DNA of 10,346 bases from NCBI GenBank assembly GCA_030692145.1, contig JAUYCU010000043.1, forward strand, positions 1 through 10,346, written 5' to 3'. Source of the DNA: a bacterium (lineage in GTDB: Bacteria; Patescibacteriota; Minisyncoccia; RBG-13-40-8-A). A program made the translations under genes and the position numbers. Shown in pieces: positions 4,658-10,346 of this stretch. The notes below the pieces were generated by a model. The model ran no database searches, was not told the origin of the DNA, and saw nothing but the letters and a program-made list of their open reading frames with translations. Position 1 is the stretch's first letter. Each line of letters opens with the position of its first letter.

Positions 4658-5922
4658 ATTAATCCGATTAATAAAATATAATATCCGATTAAAAACAGCC
4701 AATGGATATTTTGAATTTCTTTTGCTGCCCAGGGAATTTTGGAAAACCAATCGATTATTTTCAGAACATAAGTAACTCCCAAATAAACGGGCCAAAGCAA
4801 AATTTTTCCCAGAAATCCCCAAATTATCGTTCCGCCAATAAAAATCAGGCCAATTGCGGTCAGAAACGGAATAAAGGGTACGATTAAAATATTGGTAAGC
4901 GGGGAAATAAAGGAAATTCTGCCAAAATTGTAAATCAAAACAGGCAGAACCGCGATTTGTGCAGCAAGTGTAGTGGTAACAATCTGCAATAATCCGTTAA
5001 GTTCTTCCTTTTTGATTTTTTTCAAAATCAACTCATCGAAAACCGGTTTGATGTAGATTAACCCAAAAACCGCCAAAAACGACAATTGAAACCCGACATC
5101 GTATCTTAAGAGTAATGGATTAAAAATGAGCATAATCGCTGCGGCAAAAACCATAATTCGTGCGGCATTACTGATTCTTCCGATTTTTTGCGCATAAAGT
5201 AAAATCGCGCCCATAATTCCCGCGCGCACTGCAGAGGCAGGTGCACCAACCATAATTATAAAAAGAAAAATCAAGACTAGAACAAACCAAAATGCATGCT
5301 TACGCCACAAACCCATCGCAATTAAAACAAACATCAATATTTCGGAAATAATCACGATATTCATTCCCGAAATAGCCACGATATGGCTGGTGCCGGTAAT
5401 GTTTAAAGAATTTTTTAAATCCTCGGAAAATATCTGTTTATTGCCCAAAATAATTCCCTCAAGCAATGAAGCTTCGGGAAATGGCATAATTTTTTCAATC
5501 GAATTAGTGGTTTTATTTTTGAATTTGAGAATTGCGCCAAATATCGGATTACCCTTATCTCTTTCCAGAATTTCGATTTCCGGCCAATATGCTACCAAGT
5601 AAATTCCTTCTTTTGCCAAATAGTTTTTGTAATCAAATTCATCGAAAATTTTCGGTTCTTCCAGTTCTCCCTGGACTTTTAAAACATCACCGTAAAAATA
5701 TTGGGGATAATTCCCGGTGGTGACCAAAATTTTCTCGTTTTCCGTTTTTATGGTCAGTTTCGTGTTGCTATTTTTGATTTCCGGTTCTTTGATAACCGTG
5801 CCAATAAATAATCCCTCGCCAAAATTTTGGTAAGGGATTTTTTTAATCAAGCTCGGCGAAATAAAAAATACAGCTACTATAAATATCAAACAGATTATCA
5901 AAAAAATATTCGATATTTTCAT
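4621..5922 (-). CDS. comEC: ComEC/Rec2 competence membrane channel (without the MBL domain)
   Basis: Inner-membrane protein that in transformable bacteria passes single-stranded DNA into the cytoplasm. It has 433 residues. A membrane anchor (about 5-24) is followed by an OB-like, DUF4131-type soluble region (about 35-125, with TKLTIKTENEKILVTTGN and YGDVLKVQGELEEP). The Competence domain then has many hydrophobic segments from about 150 to 425. Its motifs are GTSHIVAISGMN (177-188), GAPASAVRAGIM (226-237) and DVGFQLSFLAVFGL (275-288). It ends after the last membrane helix with a basic tail, where fused ComEC would continue into the MBL domain; here that domain is the next gene. The ATG overlaps the nrdG TGA by 4 bp (ATGA). 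No ComEA, ComF or type IV pilus gene is in view. Confidence 0.92.
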   Translation of the reverse strand: MKISNIFLIICLIFIVAVFFISPSLIKKIPYQNFGEGLFIGTVIKEPEIKNSNTKLTIKTENEKILVTTGNYPQYFYGDVLKVQGELEEPKIFDEFDYKNYLAKEGIYLVAYWPEIEILERDKGNPIFGAILKFKNKTTNSIEKIMPFPEASLLEGIILGNKQIFSEDLKNSLNITGTSHIVAISGMNIVIISEILMFVLIAMGLWRKHAFWFVLVLIFLFIIMVGAPASAVRAGIMGAILLYAQKIGRISNAARIMVFAAAIMLIFNPLLLRYDVGFQLSFLAVFGLIYIKPVFDELILKKIKKEELNGLLQIVTTTLAAQIAVLPVLIYNFGRISFISPLTNILIVPFIPFLTAIGLIFIGGTIIWGFLGKILLWPVYLGVTYVLKIIDWFSKIPWAAKEIQNIHWLFLIGYYILLIGLIWLFKRSKRLAF

Positions 5923-6617
5923 AAACGAAGCTCGATTTCTCCAATATGTTTCTCCAGAATTTTTCCGAATTCTTTTAATGTTTTGTCTGGGTATTGCTGG
6001 ATTTTTTTGAACTTATTATTTAAAACTTTTTTATTTTGAAATTGCTGTAAAACGATTTTTTTTGCCCCCTTTAGCCATTTTCCGATTTCTTCAATGTCTT
6101 TTTTCTCAACCAGCCCAGGCACAACAGTTGTCCTGAATTCATAATCAATTCCACTGCTTTTTATTATTTCTACGCTCTTTTTTATATTCTCTAAGTTAAC
6201 CTCTGTGCCTACTGTTTTTTTGTAATTATCCAAGCTGGTTTTAATATCCATAGCGATAAAATCCACTAAATTCTCATTAACTAATTTACTTAAAACTTCC
6301 GGATTCGAACCATTGGTGTCCAGCTTGATCAAAAATCCTTTTTGTCTGATTTTCCGGATAAAATCATATAAATCCGGCTGTATTGTCGGCTCACCACCGG
6401 TAATACAAATTCCGTCTATCAATCCTTCTTTTCCTTCGAGAAATTCAAAAAATTCTTTTTCATCTATTAATGGCTGTTTTTTCGCCTCCTCCGGGTTTAC
6501 CAATTCCGGATTATGGCAGAAACCACACCTGAAATTACAGCCAATTAAAAAAACAGTGGCCGCTACCTTACCGGGATAATCAACCAAAGTAAGTTTTTGC
6601 AAACCACCGATTTTCAT
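5919..6617 (-). CDS. nrdG: Anaerobic ribonucleotide reductase activating enzyme, radical SAM (NrdG2-like)
   Basis: Installs the glycyl radical on NrdD using a [4Fe-4S] cluster and S-adenosylmethionine. It has 232 residues. The opening GGLQKLTLVDYPGKVAATVF is the hallmark of the second NrdG/PflA-like family often paired with NrdD. The cluster motif is C27-N-F-R-C31-G-F-C34, and the SAM-binding GGEP is at 74-77. Later blocks follow the radical SAM barrel: LDTNGSNPE near 113-121, VDFIAMDIKTSL near 133-144, and TTVVPGL. It starts 9 nt after nrdD stops, which strongly supports NrdD as its partner. It ends in TGA overlapping the comEC start. No clear Shine-Dalgarno. Confidence 0.93.
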   Translation of the reverse strand: MKIGGLQKLTLVDYPGKVAATVFLIGCNFRCGFCHNPELVNPEEAKKQPLIDEKEFFEFLEGKEGLIDGICITGGEPTIQPDLYDFIRKIRQKGFLIKLDTNGSNPEVLSKLVNENLVDFIAMDIKTSLDNYKKTVGTEVNLENIKKSVEIIKSSGIDYEFRTTVVPGLVEKKDIEEIGKWLKGAKKIVLQQFQNKKVLNNKFKKIQQYPDKTLKEFGKILEKHIGEIELRL

Positions 6618-6626
6618 GTTTTCTAA

Positions 6627-8729
6627 TTATTTTTTAACCTTAAATTCTTTTCTGTCTTTAAATTCTTGTTGCTTGCCCTTGTTCCATTGCTGAACCGGCC
6701 TCAGATACCCGACAATACGCGAATAAACCTCACAAGGCTGTTCGATCAGGCACTTTGGACAGATAAAATGTTCTCCGGAAATATATCCGTGATTCGGACA
6801 AATACTGAATGTAGGAGTAATTGTGAAATAAGGAAGGTGAAATTTAGAAAATACCTTTTTAATCAATTTTTTCACGCTTTCGACATCAGAAATTTTCTCG
6901 CCGATAAATCCATGCAGTACCGTTCCGCCGGTGTATTTCGTTTGTAAGTCATCCTGTAATTTAATTGCGTCAAACAAATCATCGGTGTAATCAACTGGCA
7001 ATTGCGTAGAATTCGTATAGTAGGGGTCGCCGTTTCCCGCGGTAATAATGTCCGGATATTGTTTTTTATCCATTCTTGCCAATCGATAAGAGGTTCCTTC
7101 GCCAGGAGATGCCTCAAGATTATACATGTTCCCAGTCGATTCTTGATATTTGACCAACCTGTCGCGCATAAATTCCAAAACCTCGATTGCGAATTTCCTG
7201 CCTTCCGAACTGGCAATGTCTTTTTTCATAAAGTTCAAAAGTGCTTCGTTCGTTCCGATTAACCCGATGGTGGAAAAATGATTACCCCAATACGAGCCGC
7301 GCATTCTTTTTACGCCATCGAGATAAAACTTTGCGTAAGGGTAAAGTCCTTTTTCGCTGAAGCTTTCAAGCGTTTTCCTTTTCATTTCTAAAGATTCTTT
7401 GGCCAAATCCATCAGATGGCTCAATCTGCTGAAAAATTCTTCTTTTGTTTTGGAAAGATAACCGATGCGTGGCATGTTAATGGTCACCACTCCAATCGAA
7501 CCGGTTAGAGGCGCGGCGCCGAAAAGTCCTCCTCCCCTTTTGTAAAGCTCTCGATTATCCAAGCGCAAACGGCAGCACATCGAACGCGCATCTTCGGGAT
7601 TCATTTCACTATTGATAAAATTCGCGAAATAGGGGATACCGTATTTCGCGGTCATCTCCCACATCAAGTCCAGAACCGGATTATCCCAATTAAAATTTTT
7701 GGTGATATTGTAGGTCGGAATAGGAAAGGTGAATACCCTGCCCGAGGCGTCACCTGCGGACATTACTTCGGCAAAAGCTTTATTAATAATATCCATTTCC
7801 GGCTGAAATTCTTTATAGGTCTCTTTTTGTGCTTTGCCACCGACAATCACAGGAACATTTTTCAAGTTCTCCGGAACAATCACGTCTAAAGTAATATTGG
7901 TAAACGGGGTCTGAAAACCGACCCTGGTCGGAACATTACAATTATAAACGAATTCCTGTAATGCTTGTTTAACTTGCTTATACTCCAAATTGTCGTGCCT
8001 GACAAAAGGAGCGAGCAAGGTATCAAAATTGGAAAATGCCTCTGCACCGGCCGTTTCTCCCTGAAGCGTGTAGAAGAAATTGACGATATGCCCTAACGCA
8101 ACCCGCAAATGTTTTGCCGGAACAGTTTCCACTTTTCCCGGCACGCCTCTGAATCCTTTCAAAAGTAAATCCGTCAAGTCCCATCCGCAACAATAAGTTG
8201 CCAAAACTCCCAAGTCGTGAATATGAAAATCTCCGGAATCAACCGCTTCCCTTATTTCCTGCGGATAAATTTTATTCAACCAGTACCTTTTGGTTACGAA
8301 ATTGGAAATATGATTATTCAAGCCCTGCAACGAATAGGCCATATTACTGTTTTCTCTAACTTCCCAATTCAAATCCTCCAGATATCCGTTAACCATATCC
8401 AGTGCTTCGTCCGTGGCGATTTTTGTTTCCCTGATTCTTCTTCTTTGTTCACGATAAAGAATATATGCCCTGGCCGTATCGGCAAAATCATTCAGAATCA
8501 GAACCTCTTCAACCAAATCCTGAATCTCTTCGACTGTCGGCGTATAATCTTTTTTGTATCTCTTATTTAATAAAACCACCACCCGATTAGAAAGTCTTTT
8601 GGCGACCCTCTGCCCTCCTTTATTGGTGGCGGTAAAAGCTTTAAAAATCGCTTCGGTGATTTTTTCCTGACTAAAATCAACTATTCTTCCGTCTCTCTTC
8701 TTTATTTGTAGAAATTTATTTTTTATCAT
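6627..8729 (-). CDS. nrdD: Anaerobic (class III) ribonucleoside-triphosphate reductase
   Basis: Oxygen-sensitive glycyl radical enzyme that reduces ribonucleotides to deoxyribonucleotides for DNA synthesis. It has 700 residues, a normal length. An N-terminal ATP-cone for allosteric control spans about 5-97 (IKKRDGRIVDFSQEKI). The catalytic barrel has NCNVPTRVGFQTPFTN (263-278) and SMCCRLRLDN (383-392), both conserved in NrdD, with cysteines at 264, 385 and 386. The C-terminal zinc region has C644, C657, C660 and the CPNHGY motif, followed by the radical loop RIVGYLRPVQQWNKGKQ, with Gly674 as the expected glycyl radical. It is the first gene of the nrdD-nrdG-comEC-MBL unit, 9 nt before nrdG. 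No aerobic RNR gene is in the window. The reductant cannot be decided from what I see. Confidence 0.97.
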   Translation of the reverse strand: MIKNKFLQIKKRDGRIVDFSQEKITEAIFKAFTATNKGGQRVAKRLSNRVVVLLNKRYKKDYTPTVEEIQDLVEEVLILNDFADTARAYILYREQRRRIRETKIATDEALDMVNGYLEDLNWEVRENSNMAYSLQGLNNHISNFVTKRYWLNKIYPQEIREAVDSGDFHIHDLGVLATYCCGWDLTDLLLKGFRGVPGKVETVPAKHLRVALGHIVNFFYTLQGETAGAEAFSNFDTLLAPFVRHDNLEYKQVKQALQEFVYNCNVPTRVGFQTPFTNITLDVIVPENLKNVPVIVGGKAQKETYKEFQPEMDIINKAFAEVMSAGDASGRVFTFPIPTYNITKNFNWDNPVLDLMWEMTAKYGIPYFANFINSEMNPEDARSMCCRLRLDNRELYKRGGGLFGAAPLTGSIGVVTINMPRIGYLSKTKEEFFSRLSHLMDLAKESLEMKRKTLESFSEKGLYPYAKFYLDGVKRMRGSYWGNHFSTIGLIGTNEALLNFMKKDIASSEGRKFAIEVLEFMRDRLVKYQESTGNMYNLEASPGEGTSYRLARMDKKQYPDIITAGNGDPYYTNSTQLPVDYTDDLFDAIKLQDDLQTKYTGGTVLHGFIGEKISDVESVKKLIKKVFSKFHLPYFTITPTFSICPNHGYISGEHFICPKCLIEQPCEVYSRIVGYLRPVQQWNKGKQQEFKDRKEFKVKK

Positions 8730-8753
8730 ACGAAATTACTTAACCAATATTTA

Positions 8754-8782
8754 ATTTTAATCAATTTAAAAAACAAGAGCAA
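8754..8782 (-). promoter_or_regulatory. Candidate nrdD promoter
   Basis: On the minus strand TTGCTC (8777-8782, three of six to -35) and TAAAAT (8754-8759, five of six to -10) are exactly 17 nt apart. This would start transcription near 8747 with a leader of about 18 nt. No NrdR-box pair or riboswitch fold is recognisable next to it. The -35 side abuts the palindromic element that begins at 8795. Weak, consensus-based. Confidence 0.4.
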
Positions 8783-8794
8783 GTGGGCGGGGAC

Positions 8795-8911
8795 GGCAAA
8801 ATCCAAAATCTATATTTGCCCGCAAGGGGGCGACCCTACACCCCCCTTATTTTATTTTTACGTTAATGTCTTTCACCCCTTGATGCAAATATATGACTTT
8901 GGATTTTTGCC
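8795..8911. repeat. Long imperfect inverted repeat (element 1 of the 8.8-9.14 kb cluster)
   Basis: The arm 8795-8830 and the arm 8876-8911 are near-complements over about 35 bp, with two single-base bulges and a few mismatches. The outer ends are GGCAAAA/TTTTTGCC and the inner ends CAAGGGG/CCCCTTG. The 45-nt loop region contains GGGGG and CCCCCC separated by 10 nt (8826-8846), followed on the plus strand by a T-rich tract that looks terminator-like. One deviating pair is a G-U wobble only on the minus strand. It lies just upstream of the candidate nrdD promoter. Part of the 422-bp gene-free stretch 8730-9151. Confidence 0.7.
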
Positions 8912-8929
8912 TTTTATAAAAAACGGGGC

Positions 8930-9014
8930 GAGGAATTTATTTTCACTGAGACAATTTTCCGCCAGAGGCGGATAAACTCCGCCAAGCCTCTTTCTTTTAG
9001 TGAGGAATTTATTT
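8930..9014. repeat. Element 2: 13-bp direct repeats flanking alternative hairpins
   Basis: GAGGAATTTATTT occurs at 8930-8942 and 9002-9014. Between them TCCGCC (8958-8963), GGCGGA (8967-8972) and TCCGCC (8978-8983) can form either of two perfect 6-bp hairpins sharing the middle strand, with 3-nt and 5-nt loops. CACT/AGTG at the edges can close an outer stem. The TCCGCC-AGA-GGCGGA hairpin resembles a repeat that I recall as frequent in CPR genomes (recollection). No coding potential is seen. Confidence 0.65.
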
Positions 9015-9140
9015 ATTAAAAAGACCATTCGCAGCCCGAGCGGGCATGGTTCCCGAGCGAAGTCGAGGGAGAGCGAGGGCGAGACGGAACGCGGCGCCTC
9101 GCTGGGGCGCCGACGTGTGTCTTTTTGATAAATAAATTCC
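9004..9140. repeat. Element 3: 137-bp palindromic element, 22-bp terminal stem with GC-rich branched core
   Basis: Arms 9004-9025 and 9119-9140 are 21/22 complementary, and the single exception is a U-G wobble in plus-strand RNA. The arms are AT-rich while the 93-nt core is strongly GC-rich. Within the core are GCCC/GGGC (9034-9045), GTTCC/GGAAC (9049-9053 with 9086-9090) and a 7-bp CGGCGCC/GGCGCCG hairpin (9092-9112), so the whole can fold as a multi-branched structure. It starts 11 nt after the htrA stop and would form the 3' end of the htrA mRNA. It could be a terminator or mRNA stabiliser, a MITE-like element, or a structured RNA. Confidence 0.7.
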
Positions 9141-9151
9141 GAACACCCACC

Positions 9152-10330
9152 CTACTTCATTTCATCCAACACCACGCTGATAATTATTTCTTTTTTATCT
9201 CTCAATACTTTCAGGTTTATTGTTTCGCCCGGGCTATACTGCAAAATCAATTTCGACAAAGGATTTTCTTCGTTTATTTTCGTTCCGTTAAGTTCTAAAA
9301 TAATATCACCTTCTTTTAATCCTGCTTTATCCGCGGCACTACCCGAAATGATTGCCGGTTCATCTTTGTTGTCTCCTCTACTGATTAGTGCGCCGTAATC
9401 AACTGAAAGTTTATTACTTTCGGCAATCGCTTTGTTCACAAGAACATAACGCACGCCGAGCATCGGATAAATTATTCTTCCACTTTTTTTAATATCGCTG
9501 ATGTCTTTTTTAACTTTATTTACGGGAATGGCAAAACCAATACTTTGCGCATCTTTAACAATTGCGGTATTGATGCCGATAACTTCTCCGTAAAGATTCA
9601 ATAACGGTCCACCGGAATTTCCAGGATTAATCGCCGTATCGGTTTGAATCAATTGTTCGAGTTGCTCACTCACCCCTCCGCCGCTGGCGGTAATTGTTCT
9701 CAGTAGTCCGGAAATTATTCCCGCGCTGACCGTATTTCTGAATTCTCCCAAGGCATTACCGATAGCAATTACTGTTTGGCCAATTTCCAGTTTATCCGAA
9801 TCACCCAGCCTGACCATGGAAAGATTGGTTGCGGAAATTTGTAAAATCGCCACATCCTGAATCGGGTCTCTGGCCAAAACCTTTGCCTTGTATTCTTTTC
9901 CGTCATTGGTAAATACGGAATATTCCGCATCTTCGTCAAAAACAACATGTTTATTGGTAACAATCAATCCGTCACGCGAAACAATAAATCCGGTTCCTCC
10001 ACCGACCTCCTGAAGTTCTTTCCCTTTTTCACGCAAAATCGGAATACGAATATCGAATGGGCTGTTTTCTCCGAATGGATTATAAAAACCGCGCTCCAGT
10101 ATCGGGACAAGTTTGCTGACAATAATACTTACCACTGCCGGAGATACTTCTTTGACCACTTCGGGAATGGTTTTTTCGGTTCCCAGATTCGTAGCTGAAT
10201 TAATCTCGTTAATTGCCGCTTTTTTATTATTCAAACCGATTAAATACGAAGAGGAAAGCAACCCGGCAACAAAACCAAAAACAATTGCCAAAACAACGGT
10301 GACAAAAATTTGTTTTTTCACCAATTTCAT
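9152..10330 (-). CDS. Membrane-anchored HtrA/DegP-type serine protease with one PDZ domain
   Basis: Extracytoplasmic quality-control protease for misfolded envelope proteins. It has 392 residues, which is complete. An N-terminal membrane anchor (about 8-32) is preceded by lysines. The trypsin-like domain (about 55-275) has catalytic His128 (TNKHV), Asp159 (DPIQDVAIL) and Ser239 (INPGNSGGP). GGGTGFIVSRDGLIVTNKHV is the standard lead-in to the active site. A single PDZ domain at about 285-385 (AADKAGLKEGDIILELNG) follows, as in HtrA/DegS-like rather than two-PDZ DegP proteins. The ATG at 10330 directly precedes the positively charged anchor; no strong Shine-Dalgarno is visible in the 16 nt available. 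It is separated from nrdD by the palindrome cluster. The exact subtype (htrA, degS, degP) cannot be assigned. Confidence 0.95.
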   Translation of the reverse strand: MKLVKKQIFVTVVLAIVFGFVAGLLSSSYLIGLNNKKAAINEINSATNLGTEKTIPEVVKEVSPAVVSIIVSKLVPILERGFYNPFGENSPFDIRIPILREKGKELQEVGGGTGFIVSRDGLIVTNKHVVFDEDAEYSVFTNDGKEYKAKVLARDPIQDVAILQISATNLSMVRLGDSDKLEIGQTVIAIGNALGEFRNTVSAGIISGLLRTITASGGGVSEQLEQLIQTDTAINPGNSGGPLLNLYGEVIGINTAIVKDAQSIGFAIPVNKVKKDISDIKKSGRIIYPMLGVRYVLVNKAIAESNKLSVDYGALISRGDNKDEPAIISGSAADKAGLKEGDIILELNGTKINEENPLSKLILQYSPGETINLKVLRDKKEIIISVVLDEMK

Positions 10331-10346
10331 CAGATTTTTTATCTTC

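Noticed and set aside
3800..4822. Longer start for the MBL protein at 4822 (340 aa)
   Set aside because: The extra 55 residues lie entirely inside the comEC membrane gene in another frame and look like non-coding translation. The ATG at 4657 has GGA upstream and is followed directly by a membrane segment.
5919..5922. UGA as a sense codon (genetic code 25)
   Set aside because: nrdG and comEC both end in TGA at the expected family length, and the nrdG TGA overlaps the comEC ATG. Readthrough would fuse unrelated frames.
8217..8570. 117-aa plus-strand ORF
   Set aside because: It is antisense to the conserved nrdD N-terminal half, and its translation is low-complexity and featureless.
8730..8795. 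NrdR box or adenosylcobalamin riboswitch upstream of nrdD
   Set aside because: I see no paired NrdR-like 16-mers and no riboswitch core. The leader is too short (about 18 nt) if the promoter call is right.
8821..8861. Simple intrinsic terminator for a plus-strand gene
   Set aside because: The G5/C6 pairing followed by a T-rich tract looks terminator-like, but no plus-strand gene precedes it. It is better explained as the loop of palindromic element 1.

Overview
The window is a compact, AT-rich bacterial segment that most resembles Candidate Phyla Radiation (Patescibacteria, Parcubacteria-like) DNA. This placement is inferred from very short intergenic gaps, mostly weak Shine-Dalgarno sequences, a zinc-ribbon L28, an S12 with an extra N-terminal segment, a ComEC split into membrane and metallo-beta-lactamase proteins, and GC-rich palindromic repeats between genes. 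Two real genes (nrdG and comEC) end in TGA and are coupled to their downstream genes, so UGA is a stop here. That excludes the UGA=Gly code of Gracilibacteria and Absconditabacteria.

Region 1 (1-2760, minus strand) is translation machinery. In transcription order it holds rpmB, a tRNA-Pro(GGG) locus, then the classical str operon rpsL-rpsG-fusA, with fusA cut by the window edge. The tRNA locus is odd. An intact tRNA-Pro(GGG) lies between the 5' fragment and the 3' fragment of another proline-type tRNA, whose acceptor strands still match each other perfectly.

Region 2 (2825-3801, plus strand) holds a site-2 protease (M50) gene and a 66-aa orphan small protein. The small gene has the only strong Shine-Dalgarno in the window and a leader made of two 30-nt-spaced repeats. 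It converges on the next operon, and the two share a bidirectional terminator that contains both stop codons.

Region 3 (3800-8729, minus strand) is a tight four-gene unit in the order nrdD, nrdG (radical SAM activase), comEC membrane channel, comEC-type metallo-beta-lactamase. It joins anaerobic dNTP synthesis to DNA uptake or processing through 9-bp spacing, a 4-bp ATGA overlap and a 37-bp overlap.

Region 4 (8730-9151) is about 420 bp with no gene. It is packed with three consecutive palindromic elements: an imperfect hairpin of about 117 bp, a direct-repeat-flanked element with alternative hairpins, and a 137-bp element closed by a 22-bp stem around a GC-rich core. A candidate nrdD promoter lies at its nrdD-proximal edge.

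Region 5 (9152-10330, minus strand) is a complete membrane-anchored HtrA/DegP-type serine protease with one PDZ domain.

No phage, transposase, CRISPR or defence gene is visible. The items most worth a second look are the disrupted tRNA-Pro locus, the palindrome cluster and the structured leader of the 66-aa gene.
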